NCBI GenBank assembly: GCA_946902985.2
Contig: OX336389.2
Location: forward strand, 280,471,527-280,535,526
Direction of reading: 5' to 3'
Origin: Meconema thalassinum
Lineage: Eukaryota > Arthropoda > Insecta > Orthoptera > Tettigoniidae
DNA: 64,000 nucleotides
Below are positions 21,155 to 32,528 of the stretch, piece after piece. Under the pieces are notes generated by a model. It was not told the origin of the DNA, searched no databases, and was given only the letters and a program-made list of their open reading frames with translations. Position 1 is the stretch's first letter; each line of letters begins with the position of its first letter. The position numbers and the translations under genes were made by a program.

Positions 21155-21474
21155 CCGGGTGAGTTAGCCGTATTCGTTACGGCATAACTGATGGCAGTCG
21201 CTCACATCCGGGAGGCGAGGAGGTTCGAATCGCCCCACCGGCAACCTTGAAGATGGTCTTCTGTGGTTTCCCATCTTCCTTCCACGCAAATGCCGGGGTT
21301 GGTCCCTAACTATAGGCCACAGCCGCTACCTTCCAACTCCTCGTCCTTACATCCCTACTCTCCTCCCCAACGGTAGTTGTAGCTCACCCATTGGGTGTCC
21401 GTCTCGAAGCAGCTACAAAACTGGCGAGCCGAACATGTCCTCGGACACTCCTGGCACTAAAAGCCATGCGCTAA

Positions 21475-21510
<36 letters not shown>

Positions 21511-21519
21511 TATAAAAAA
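21155..21519 (+). repeat. SINE S1
   Basis: Full-length S1 bounded by the 8-bp duplication TTGCCTCA (21147-21154, 21520-21527). It ends in an (AAT)n tail at about 21474-21507. Confidence 0.87.
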
Positions 21520-21522
21520 TTG

Positions 21523-21893
21523 CCTCACTTTCCTGGTTAACGTGCGGCTCGCCTTTGAAATCTAGCTGGGTGGATATGTTTACATTCCATGGCACCTGGA
21601 GCCAAGGCTTTCCCAGCGTGAGGCACAGCGTTGTCAAATTTCCACCGTAGCCACTGAGGGCAAGCAGCGAGACTGGACAGAACTATGTGCAGATGTGCAA
21701 CAATGGACACTGATACCTGTCGGAGACACAAGCTAGTCACCAGGTCGGGACTTAAGAGTCCACGTGGAGTGATAGAAGAAGCATTCTATTGGTCAACAAC
21801 CGTTAGCTATTGGTCACTAGCGAACAATGGTTATTGTCGGTGCGTGCTATTGCCTTACGTTTGAGTCGCCGCTAGTTAACCAGGAAAGTGAGG
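21523..21893. mobile_element. 371-bp MITE-like element
   Basis: Perfect 19-bp inverted repeats (cctcactttcctggttaac at 21523 and its complement ending at 21893), extending to about 26 bp with two mismatches. No coding capacity. The S1 SINE sits at its left edge, which obscures the target duplication. Confidence 0.7.
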
Positions 21894-21904
21894 GAACTCT
21901 ACTA

Positions 21905-22280
21905 GTGTGAGGTATAAGTCCGTAGAACCGCTGCTAGGATGAGATGAAGTCCGGAGATCGATAGTTTGATTCCCGGCGCTATATGTAGCCACCATGAGTG
22001 GTGTTTTTTTTTTTCTTCTTCTCTTTCGCATTTCTTTCAGATACCTCTTGGCTATCCCACCCAGAGCGTGGTCTCTACCCGGTTTTTCCACATTACCTCC
22101 AGACAAATGTCGGGATAGTACTTTATTTCACATCTCATGGCATCTATCCCACCTCCAACTTACAGCTACACACACTAGTACAGTCATGGCAGAAACACAG
22201 GTTATCAAACAAGTTCAACACACACCCAAGTCCACGGGACTGATGACCACGATATCCCAAGCCCCTAAAATGAATTAACA
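21905..22280 (+). repeat. S3-like SINE with different head
   Basis: The 3' two thirds match the S3 body (ctccagacaaatgtcgggat, ggttatcaaacaagttcaac, ccaagcccctaaaatgaatt). The head instead reads taggatgagatgaagtccgg with a B-box-like gtttgattcccgg. Confidence 0.65.
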
Positions 22281-22310
22281 GCATTTACTTTATTTTATTC
22301 ACTTCAGGTA

Positions 22311-25257
22311 GGGGAAGGAGGGGTGGGTTGAGACGGAGGGAGGCTTGAGACACCAGTCATATTTCCTCTACATATTGTATGTTGGCAACACTTCTGCATG
22401 ACAGTTGTAGCAATTTGCCACCAGAGTATGCTGGCGGAGTTTCATGGTGATTTCTGTTGAAGAGGGGAAATTAGAGTGATAAATGTATTTTGAGGCATGA
22501 GAAGTATTTTTTGTGACGTGATATATTTTGATTTTTGGTTCAAATGAAAATATTCTCAGCAGCTGTTATAATTTCATCAGAGAACTTAAGAGGTAAGCTA
22601 TAATTATACAAACAATGAACTCTTTAGCTATTGAGGTTATGTTCATTCGCGCGAATTTACATATACACATGGTGCTGGGAGCCTTGAGACAGAAGGTCTA
22701 AGGGTGCCTTGAGACACTGTCTCAAGCCTCCCAGTCACACACAGTCAGAACTGAATATAAAGTTTAGCACTGTAAATGGTACTTACAGATAGTCCTTTGC
22801 CAGTTTATCTATTCATTTACCTATTATCCTTGGTTTACACTTGCTGTACTTCTTTTCAGTATGCCATTCTTTTGGAAAAGCAAATCCGGGAAGAGAAGGA
22901 CCAGTATTTCACCCGATGGATTTCAAAGTCCAGTTAAAGCGGTAATCGAAGTTGGAGCCTTACGTGAATCAGCAAGAAGTTTCTCCATAGATAAACAGAC
23001 TTTGAGCCGTTATGTTAAGAAATACAAAGCAACAGACGACATCAGAAAAACAAAATTTAACATACAAACCAAACTATGTCACTAACCAAATATTTTCGGA
23101 TGAAGAAGAGACGTTACTAGAGGTTTATTTACAAACAGCTTCCAAACTGCATTACGGGTTAACATCAAAACAATGTCGCCAGTTGGTTTATAAATTTGCA
23201 AAAGAAAATAATAAAGTTATTCTCCATGGTTGGCAGGAAGTAAAAATTGCTAGTTACGATTGGTTGCGTGGTTTCCTGTACAGACATAAATCTCTTTCTT
23301 TTCGTACACCAGAGAGCACAAGCTTGGGACGGGCTACAGGTTTCAATCGAGCCAATGTTGATTCATTTTTCAATAATTTATACATTGTGATGGAAAGGGA
23401 AAATTTTGGACCTGAATGTACGTTTAATGTAGATGAAACTGCCCTCACAACGGTGCATAAACCTGGGAAAATCATTGCATGTAAAGGGGAGAAACAAGTT
23501 GGTAAGGTTACGTCTGCCGAACAAGGAACACCTGTTACATTGTGTGCTGCAGTAAATGCAATAGGGAATAGCGTTCCCCCATTTCTAGTCTTTCCTAGGG
23601 TGCATGTAAAAGATCACATGAGTAAAGGATCGCCTCCTGGTACTAAAGTTGTTTGTCATCCTAGTGGCTGGATGACAGGGGAGAATTTTGAGCAATTTTT
23701 ATTTCATTTTAAGAAATATGTTTCATGTTCTCAAGAGAGAAAAGTGCTGCTTATTATTGACAATCACGAAAGTCATGTTACACCAAAGGGTCTAGATTAT
23801 TGTAAGGATAATGGAATTGTTCTTCTTACATTACCACCGCACACAAGCCACAAACTACAGCCGCTCGACAGGACAGGGTTTGGGCCGCTGAAGACTTATT
23901 ATAACACAGCAGCAGATGAATGGATGATAAATCATCCAGGACGCCCAATTTCGATATACGAAATAGGGGAATTACTTGGGAAGGCATATCCCTTGGCATT
24001 CACCCCTCAAAATGTAGTAAGCGGATCCCGAAATACTGGAATTTATCCATTAAATACGAACATATTTCGTGACGATGAGTTTTTAAGCTCATATGTCATT
24101 GATCGTCAGGAAGGTGCCCCCAACAGAGAAGAATATGTTGCAGATAGTCCTACCACGCAACAGTTAGGCACGTGTTGGCCTACACCAGCAAGTGAATCTA
24201 GTCCTCAGCCTTCAGGAAATGTAGACAATGAAAGAATTGTGACACCAGAAGAGATACGGCCTTTTCCGAAGGCAGGTCCTAGAAAGAAAACTGTGGGAAG
24301 GAAACCTAAAAAATCTAGAATTTTGACAGACACTCCAGTAAAAAATGAATTACACCAGGAGTTTGAAGCTCGTAATTCAAAGAAAGTGAAGCTGAATTTC
24401 AATCTTAATGGTAAAAAAGTGAAGAAATCTAGGCTTGAATGTCCAACAGAAAATGAATCATCCAGCTCAGATGAGGACTTTAATATGGCATCAGAAGACT
24501 CACTAGATTCTACTACATTCAGGGAGGAGGTATTGGCAACCGATGACTTTGATCCCACACCTGAAAACATTAAAATTGGGCACTTTGTGTTTGTTAAATT
24601 TGCAAGCAAGAAGAGCATTGTTTATTATGATGGATCGGTAGTAGTTGTGAACCGCAGTGACGATGAATACAAAATTAAATTTCTGAAGCGTTGCGCAGGT
24701 GGTAAGACATTCATCTATCCTGAAACTGAAGACGTGAGTTATGTTATAGCTGAGGATATTGTTATGAAACTGGAAAAGCCAGTAACTGTAGGAGGAACAC
24801 AGCGTGCTCATAAGCAATTCATATTCAATGTTGATTTTTCATCATACTGTGTGCGGTAGATTTATACAGTAGCCTATTTCAGGTTTCTATTGGAAAAATA
24901 TGTATATGCATTTTGTGCACACGAAATATGTTTCTTGTGTTCATAGTTTCAGATCCAATTATTTATGCAATTTTATATTACTACTTACTTCTATTCTGTA
25001 AATTTTCACATGTGTCTCAAGCCTCCCATATGTGTGTCACAAACCTCCCTTACTAAGGGTGGTTTGAGACATAATGTAGTGTGTCTATTTATGAATTATT
25101 TTTAGCTTTTGTTGAATAGCTATCAGTTTTTAAAAAATAGCACACTCAAGAGGAAAGTTTAGGAAACTGACAGCAACAGTTGATCATTAAAAAAAATCAC
25201 ATGATTTATTTAAAAAAATAAAATGTAAATTTTGTCTCAACCCTCCCCTCCTTCCCC
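22311..25257 (+). mobile_element. Pogo/Tigger-like DNA transposon
   Basis: This 2.95-kb element is flanked by TA dinucleotides (22309-22310, 25258-25259). The 24-bp inverted repeats begin GGGGAAGGAGGGG and have one mismatch. Both subterminal regions carry several copies, in both orientations, of a CTTGAGACA/TGTCTCAAG motif next to GGAGG or CCTCC. It contains one transposase gene with a single frameshift. Confidence 0.92.
22861..24859 (+). pseudogene. Pogo-like transposase (one frameshift)
   Basis: The frame opens at 22861 with an N-terminal Psq-type helix-turn-helix (ALRESARSFSIDKQTLSRYVKKY). It continues one frame over from about 23060, so one surplus base lies in the A-rich stretch around 23046-23075. 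Next come a CENP-B-like region and the DDE core: TFNVDETALTTV, VLLIIDNHESHV, and HKLQPLDRTGFGPLKTYYN. The third acidic residue lies further on. A basic linker (KAGPRKKTVGRKPKKSR) leads to a C-terminal domain (HFVFVKFASKKSIVYYDGSV) found in many insect 'jerky/tigger-like' proteins. Apart from the frameshift the protein of about 665 residues is complete. Confidence 0.9.
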
Positions 25258-25329
25258 TACTTCAATTTTACGCGTACTAATTTACCGGCAAAAGTGCTAC
25301 AATCACTTCCAAGCGCACCGTTAATTGTT

Positions 25330-25645
25330 TTGTTGTTAACTCAGCTGAGGGACTTGGGACATCTTGGTCATCAGCCCCGTGTAGTTAGGTGTGTATTGGA
25401 CTTGTCTCGTAACCTGTACGGTATTGCTGTGATTACTACAGTAGTGTGTACAATTATATCAGGGACAGGGATGGCGTAGGCGCCCCGGAACTTAAAATAA
25501 GGTACTATTCTGGCATTTGCCTGGAGAAAGTGTGGGAAAACGGGGAAAACCTCAGTCTGGATAGCCGCTGTCAGCACCGGGATTCGAACCTACGATCTTT
25601 GAACTTACTGCAGCTAGTTATCCAATTACAAACACACACTAGACC
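25330..25645 (-). repeat. SINE S3 fragment, minus strand
   Basis: The tail side (gggacttgggacatcttggtcatc) and body match S3. The head is replaced or rearranged near 25590-25640. It lies tail-out next to the plus-strand copy that follows. Confidence 0.7.
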
Positions 25646-25647
25646 AT

Positions 25648-26060
25648 CACGTGGTGTAGCGGCTAGCATTCTTGATTGTCGCCCTAGAGGTCCGAGTTCG
25701 ATTCCCGGCTCTACCATGGCATTTTATTCTGGTCTGAGGGCTGGAACGGGGTACACACGGTCTCGTGAGGCATAACCGAGAAGAGGAGGGTTCGATTCCT
25801 ACCTCAGCCATCCTGGAAGTGGTGTTCCATGGTTTACCCCAACTTCTACTCCAGGTGAATGCTGGGATAGTTTCTAACTTAAGGCCACGGCCGCTTCCTT
25901 CTCAATCCTCATCTGAATTACAAATACACACACTAATACAGCCATCACAAAAACACAGGTTATCAAACAAATTCTACACACACACACTCCCAAAGTACAC
26001 GGGAGTGAATGATCACGATGTCCAAGCCTCTCAAATGAAACAACAACAACAACAAGTGCA
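25648..26060 (+). repeat. SINE S3, plus strand
   Basis: Good full-length copy: head tggtgtagcggctagcattc, first B box gagttcgattcccgg (25697), second B box gggttcgattcctacc (25788), body, and a (CAA)n tail at about 26041-26055. Confidence 0.85.
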
Positions 26061-26097
26061 GTTGCTTGCACTGGATAGCAGCATATTTCTTACATAA

Positions 26098-26322
26098 ATG
26101 TTGTTGAGTCATTTAGGGACTTTTGCAACATTGTAGTCATATAACCCCGTGTACTTGGGTGTGTGGGATCTGTGTGATAATCTGTGCCATTGCCGTATGT
26201 ATTTGGGAAGAAGGCGGTCATGACTTAATTTAGATACCAACCCAGTATTTACCTGGAGTAGAAATAGTATGACTGAGGTGGGAATCGAACCCATGGTGAC
26301 AGCCAAGTTCGCCAGTCACAAT
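26098..26322 (-). repeat. SINE S3 fragment, minus strand
   Basis: From tgttgagtcatttagggac to ggtgacagccaagttcg, a shortened reverse copy. The middle is deleted relative to the full unit. Confidence 0.7.
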
Positions 26323-26753
26323 TATTGTTGAAGAGAAGTATAGCCTACATTAAGTGGGTTGGTGATCCTCGATCAATGTGCCAAGTGTCTTGTCCTCACC
26401 GATTCGCTTCAGGAATGGCACTAGTACATCATCTGTTCAAGCCTGCTGGTTTTCTTTTTCTTTTTTAATTTCACCATCTGGCTTTCAAAGGAATTTAGTC
26501 CAGCCTTGCCGTCTGCCTTTCTTGCACGTCTGTTTAGAATAGTATTCCCGTCTGGTTTTCAAGTCACTTCAGTAAGGACGCCGAAAATTTGTGATGGTCT
26601 ATTAGGTCACCACTATTTAGAACTGCAAGTTGGGCTAACTGGGGATAATTAGGTCAGAACTGATATTTAGTCTAGCCATGTACTACAGTACTGTGTTGTG
26701 CAAGTGCATGTATTAAACGAACTGAAATTATAATATTTGATCATTGTTGGGAG

Positions 26754-27524
26754 CAGTGGCGTAACTACGCGGGGTGATAGGGGGAACATTTCCCCCCAAG
26801 AGCCGAATTATAAAAATATGAAATTTGTTGAAGTTTATAATTTTTAATAAAACGAATCGTCGGATTGATGACAAATGATTGGATACGTAAGTTTATACTT
26901 ACTTAAGTTGTAAGCATTTCTTTTCACACATGTGACGTTCTTAGCGTTAGCCGAACTTAACACTTCAATTTACTGAATGAGAAAAATAGTCAGCTGTTGA
27001 GTTAGCCAGAGGGTTGGTAGTGATATGGGTGTGGTACTATATCTCCTCATCTCTTTCCAAAACAAAACAAAAATATATATATAATAGCCTACACCACTAA
27101 TTGTCAGCTGCAATTCTATTAGTAGCCGAGTGTGAGTATCATTTCGGAAAGTCAATAATATTGTGTTAAGTTGTATGGTTGTTTTAAGTTAAACTTAATT
27201 TGGGAACTGTAAATTCTTAATTCTCGTATTTATACAATGACAAGAACTACAAAGGGTCAGATGATTTCAGGAAGAAAACTGGACCTTATAATTTAATATC
27301 AACAACAGTGTTAATTTTCAAGCATTTGTATACTGATAAAACGTGACAATGCTAATGAAATCAAACGCGAAAAAATATAGATAGGAAGTTTTGAAACATC
27401 GGGATCGTATACTGTATTTGTTTTCATTGATTATGTTTCATTATATCCTCACCCCAATTCCCCCTCCCAATGTAATTTTGACTCAGCTCATCCCCCTGCA
27501 GAAGCAAACCTATTTATGCCACTG
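26754..27524. mobile_element. Non-autonomous hAT element (771 bp)
   Basis: The ends are CAGTGGCGTAA and its near-complement TTTATGCCACTG. They are flanked by an 8-bp duplication with one mismatch (gttgggag 26746-26753, gttgtgag 27525-27532), as expected for hAT. C-rich runs lie just inside both ends (ttcccccc, attccccctccc). No transposase frame. Confidence 0.8.
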
Positions 27525-27631
27525 GTTGTGAGTAGGCCTAACACGTTACTTACTGTATAACACCGTTATGAGTACTACTTTTATGGTAACGGGGGTAACG
27601 ACTTTACGAATTAAATTCAGTAGCTGTAACG

Positions 27632-27953
27632 CCATCGGCCACGGTGGCCGAGAGTAGGTTCGAATCCTACTTCGGCCATCCTGAAAACGTTTTTCTTGGT
27701 TTCCCATTTTCACCACCAGGCAAATGCCAGGATGGTTCCTTCCAACAAGTCCACGGTTAACTTCTTCCCTAAATCCTTTCCCTGACCCTTCCTTAATTAG
27801 ACCCAAGTTAGCGGTCACCTGTGCGATCGATCGGCCTGTATCTACTGACAAAGTGTGTTCAGTTCCCAAACACCGTCCCTGCGACGGTAGACTACAGAAA
27901 TGATCTCTCGCAGAGTCCATGGGTGGAGCCGATCTGGGAGAAAAAGCGATAAA
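27632..27953 (+). repeat. SINE S2 with deleted head
   Basis: The tRNA head is shortened (ggtggccgagag joined to taggttcgaatcctacttcgg), so the A box is disrupted. Body and gcgataaaaaaaga end as in other S2 copies. Confidence 0.8.
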
Positions 27954-28051
27954 AAAAGATAATGTAATAATTATACAGTATCATGATAACCAGAAATTGA
28001 CAGTGGCAGTGTTTATATTCAAGCATTCATAACTATTAAATTATCATGAGC

Positions 28052-28321
28052 TCTACATAGTATAAAACAAAATCCCCGATTCTTGGATGTATCGGGTAAT
28101 CTTGAGAACCACTGGATGGATTTTGATGCGGTTTTCACCATTCTGTAAAGGATTTCTCGACGAAGGTTTCAATAGAAAAACATTCATTTATGACCAAAGG
28201 AAGCCAAGCAGTTACGATTTCAGTGAATCGAGTTGTAGAAAAACCTGCCGTCCGTGCGCCTTTTAAACTTACGCTGGTTAAACCGTTAAACATACCGGGC
28301 GAAGCCGGGGCGGGTTGCTAG
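28052..28321 (+). mobile_element. Helitron-like 3' end
   Basis: The right end reads accgggcgaagccggggcgg then gttgctag before a T. This is the GC-rich hairpin plus CTAG terminus typical of insect Helitrons, which insert without target duplication. Most of this 270-bp unit recurs at 59885-60120 without the hairpin. No Rep/helicase frame. Confidence 0.72.
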
Positions 28322-28562
28322 TACGATAATAATTCTAATAAGAGTATAGTTATAATAAATCTTGGAAGGAACATTAAACTGGGTGTCGCATCTTTTGGTT
28401 GAAGTAACAGAGTGCAATGCGCGAAACTGAAACAGATGCGAGGTGGTGCAGGATGAGGGGTGGAGGGAAGATATTAGGGCTTGGAAGTTCTTAGAACCAA
28501 ACTAGTTATGCTCAGCACAAATAAACGATATGCCCGGTCCACAAGACCGTGTGATACTAATT

Positions 28563-28743
28563 GAGGGTTAATTAGACCCATGTTAGCAGTCGCGTGGGCG
28601 ATCGGCCTGTCACCATCCCCCAATTGTATCTGCAGACAAAGTGTGTTGCGCTCCCAGACACCGTCCTTATGACGGTAGAGGAATGATCCCGCGCAGAGTC
28701 CGTGGGTGAATCCAAGCTGAAGGGAAAGTGATAAAAGAAACCT
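28563..28743 (+). repeat. SINE S2, 5'-truncated
   Basis: Starts inside the body (ttagacccatgttagcagtc) and runs to the usual end (gggaaagtgataaaagaaa). Confidence 0.75.
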
Positions 28744-30425
28744 TCATATTGTACTACAGTACATAACTGAACTTTTATTACCGTATACTCTATTGTTCTG
28801 TACTGAACCCGAACAACTCTCACAACGTCCTGCAACACCTTTGCAGTCGTTTGGAACCAGGAAAAGTGTTTTCTGAAACGGAACAAAACAATTCAAAATC
28901 TTCAGAAAATCAATCAGAATAATTGGATTTTCGGGAAATTTGGTGTTGGGATAATTGGACCCATTTCTGTGCCTTTCTCTGTGGCGTTTTCTACTAAATT
29001 GGTTGAAATTTTACCTGACAAAGAAAAAGTGCGTTGGGTCCATGGCTAGAAGCTGGATCTGATATATAAAACCTCTGGCTTGGTAATTTTCGGGATTCCA
29101 TTCTGAATCTCACGAATGTAACTTTTATTATTATTGGAGATTTTTCCATTGTTAAAAATTGTAATACAATATACCGACACTATTCAATTCGATGAGTAAA
29201 GGAGACGAATTTTAGTTTCAAACATTCATTATAGGCCTACTCGCTGAGCAATACTTACAAGGGAACATCGCGAACGTTGACCAACCGATTTCGGAGAAAC
29301 TTTGCGCATATGCTGTCCAGGTCACAAGGAAAACATCTGTGAAGGGCCATTCAGCTAGGCCATCCGTACAGAAATTGAATACAGACCCAAGACAAGTGGG
29401 TGTGCGCACGCTGAGTCATTATATACTCTCCGACCAATCACAGTGCAGCAACTATTTTCCCCAGAATTTACCATAGGCCGTCTCACTGTAGATAGGCTGT
29501 TACGGGAGTATGGTATATTGGCTTTCAGGGCCAGTGAATATTAAAATTCAGCAATCTTTCTGGGTCTGTGCCCCGCACAAGACACCGCATAGACCTAGAA
29601 AGATTGCTGAGTGTTACGGGAGTAGTTTAAGCAGTGCAATTGGTCAGAGAGGGTATGAGAACTCAGCGTGCACACTCACCAGGGCCGTTCAAAATCTTGC
29701 GTCCAGAGTGCATGGATGCGGATATCGTTAGCATGGCTGTGCGGATAGCGGATAAGCTGTGGATAATGTTTGGAGTAAATGTGTGGATAGTTTCTTAAAA
29801 TACAATCCGAACTTGTTGAATATCATTAGTAGGACCTGGATGTTTATGACATATCATATTTTTCTTTTTTGTTCTTTTCATGACAAATATAAGATGATTT
29901 AAGCTAATCTCATTCGAATTATATCATTAAGCATAATTAACACTCCGAACTGAAAAGGGTTGCAATTCTGGCTGTATAACGTTCATTTTTAACATAGCAC
30001 ATGGCATACATAGCCTTTCTCCTCAAATTTCTAAATGTGTTGCTTTAATACGTAATGCTTTATCTAATTAAATATATTATTTTAATGCCAGTATACTCGG
30101 ATAAAACGTGCGGATGCGGATAACAGTCGTACGGATGCGGATAATGTTTTGTTTATCTGCGCAGGGCTCCATCAATTGTCACACGCGTATAATTTCACCC
30201 TCTCTAGGGATGGCCCAAATGAATTTAGGGATGAAGTATATTCACAGATGTTTTCCAACATGTGTGCAAACTTTCACCGAAAACATTCGCGAAGTTTCCT
30301 TGTTAGGGGTGTAATTTTGATATAGGCTACAGTAGGCAAGAATATGTTTTTCTTTATGCGTTGAGACTAAGTTTAACAGAATCAACCATAATGATTTTGA
30401 AGTCTAGTTTCATTTACGTGTCCTC
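28744..30425. other. 1.7 kb with nothing recognised
   Basis: Mixed AT-rich sequence with no long frame of convincing composition, no tRNA-like head and no inverted termini that I could pair. Small frames near 29218-29409 (minus) and 29510-29731 (plus) match no family I recognise. Confidence 0.4.
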
Positions 30426-30435
30426 ATTAAATAGC

Positions 30436-30852
30436 GGCTTCAGTGGCGTAGTTGGTAGCATGCTGAACTGCTGTGCCCAAGATAGCGGGTTCAAACCCGA
30501 CCGAAGTCGTCGGATTTTTAAGAGCGTTAAAATCCCTCAGAATACCTTCCTTCGGAGGGAAAGTACAGCCGGCGGTCCCATGTCATACATTTATGACAAG
30601 TAAAGATCCTTCCACAGACTAAGTGAAGCTAAATTTCTAGGTTAGATTTCATTGGAACGCTCTATCAATGTTCCAACGTTCACAACTAGGTATCATTGAC
30701 ATCTGGTAGCGAAAGTTGGAACTACTTGAAATTGAATGGAACTTGTAGCTCACCCTATGGGTGTCCGCTAGAAGGAGCTACAGACTCTAGCGAGCCGAAC
30801 ATGTCCTCGGACACTCCCGGCACTAAAATCCATACGATAAATAACTAAATAA
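30436..30852 (+). repeat. SINE family S8
   Basis: The head (cagtggcgtagttggtagca, B box gggttcaaaccc) differs from S1, but the 3' module (cttgtagctcaccctatggg ... actaaaatccatacgataaa) is that of S1. Bounded by the 10-bp duplication ATTAAATAGC (30426-30435, 30853-30862). Confidence 0.85.
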
Positions 30853-30866
30853 ATTAAATAGCATTT

Positions 30867-31790
30867 CCAACCCTCCGACCAGAATTAAAATTCTTGAAAG
30901 AGCTGGGAATTGAATCCGGGCCTCCACGATGACAGCTAAGTGACAAAGCAAAGCGGTAAGTTTCTCGCCTGCTGTGTGTCAGGTTGCGGAATAGAATCCC
31001 TCCGCAGTCAGTTTTCATTTGAGAGTGCTTAAATACATGATAAACCTCGTGATGTAGTGACTACTCGCCAGCCCCTAAATGAAAACAACAACAACAACAA
31101 TACGAGAGACCGCGTTAGTAGATTTATTGACACGTTAAAAATTCTGACATCCCGGGTACCATTCCGGCATATGACTGGAGTAGAAGTGGAAAACCACGGA
31201 AGACCATGGAAAACCACTTCTAGGTTGGCTGATGTAGGAATCGAACCCACCTCTTCTCAGTTTTCACTCACGAGGTTGAGTGATCCCCTTTCCAACCCTC
31301 CGACCAGAATTAAAATTCTTGAAAGAGCTGGGAATTGAACCCGGGCCTCCACGATGACAGCTACGTGACAAAGCAAAGCGGTAATGTTCTCGCCTGATGT
31401 GTGTCAGGTTGCGGAATAAAATCCCTGCGCAGTCAGTTTTCATTTGAGAGACATGATAAACCTCGTGATGTAGCGACTACTCGCCAGCCCCTAAATGAAA
31501 ACAACAACAACAATACGAGAGACTGCGTTAGTAGATTAATTGACACGTTAAAAATTCTGACATCCCGGGTACCATCCCGGCATATGACTGGAGTAGAAGT
31601 GGAAAACCACGGAAGACCATGGAAAACCACTTCTAGGTTGGCTGATGTAGGAAACGAACCCACCTCTTCTCAGTTTTCACTCACGAGGCTGAGTGATCCC
31701 CTTTCCAACCCTCCGACCAGAATTAAAATTCTTGAAAGAGCTGGGAATTGAACCCGGGCCTCCGCGATGACAGCCAAGTAGTATTTTATG
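30867..31790. repeat. Tandem array of a ~420-bp SINE-derived unit
   Basis: The phrase ccaaccctccgaccagaatt recurs at 30867, 31292 and 31705, giving periods of 425 and 413 bp. Each unit includes S3-derived body in reverse plus unrelated sequence (gacaaagcaaagcggtaa). The third unit is partial. Units are highly similar, so the duplication post-dates SINE insertion. Confidence 0.88.
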
Positions 31791-32160
31791 GATGACCCCA
31801 TTACAGTCACCACAGAAACACAAGTTATCAGACAAATTCGACACACACACACACACAAGCACTCGAGTGTGACAACCAAAATGCCCAAAGCCCCTGAAAT
31901 TAATTAATAACAATAGCTACAACAAATGAAAAGTAATTATAATGTGTTATTTAGCCTATGAGGTAGGCCTTCTTACAGTTGAAATCAAGCACATAATATC
32001 TGGGTAGGATCCAACTTGTGTGAGTTTCATCCCGAATGGAAGTTAAGCCTCATAAATTATGATTATCTTCAATCTCAATTCCAGGACCCCCTCTTCATAC
32101 ACGCGTCAAACATCTAGATATCTCTTCCTTGATGTTAAATACATGCATGAAGTATGCTAG
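31740..32160. repeat. Segmental duplicate, empty-site copy
   Basis: Closely matches 41430-41640 joined to 44755-44970. Shared text includes gtagtattttatggatgacc, gtgttatttagcc and cgcgtcaaacatctagatat. This copy lacks the hAT element present in the other. Confidence 0.85.
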
Positions 32161-32515
32161 CCACTACATCACGAGGTGGTCTTCAAACAGAAGAGCATTT
32201 GGATTTGATTTGAACACCATTTGTGTACAGTAGATCTGTATCGCCGTTAAAGTCCAGAGGTAAATACAGTAACTTTCCACACTGATAGACGGCCGATTCC
32301 GGTTCTGCCATGTGGATATCAAAACTGGATGAGAATTGGAACGGAAATACTTTGCCTCGTGGGGAAAACTGAGAAGTGACTTTCCGAGGTTTTCTACGTT
32401 TACTCCAGGTAATTGCCCGGATGACACCTAACTCAACGCCAGAGCTATCTTCTTCCCAATCATAGCCCCATTTACAAGCAGACACAACAGTTCAGTTGAC
32501 AAAATAACACTCGCC
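32161..32515 (+). repeat. S3-derived fragments
   Basis: gccactacatcacgaggtgg (reverse S3 head) is followed by body-like text on the plus strand (gtttactccaggtaattgcc). Mosaic and degenerate. Confidence 0.45.
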
Positions 32516-32528
32516 AGTACACAACGTT

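Noticed and set aside
22861..24859. Domesticated host gene derived from pogo
   Set aside because: It lies between matched inverted repeats with TA duplications and has a frameshift, so it is a transposon copy.
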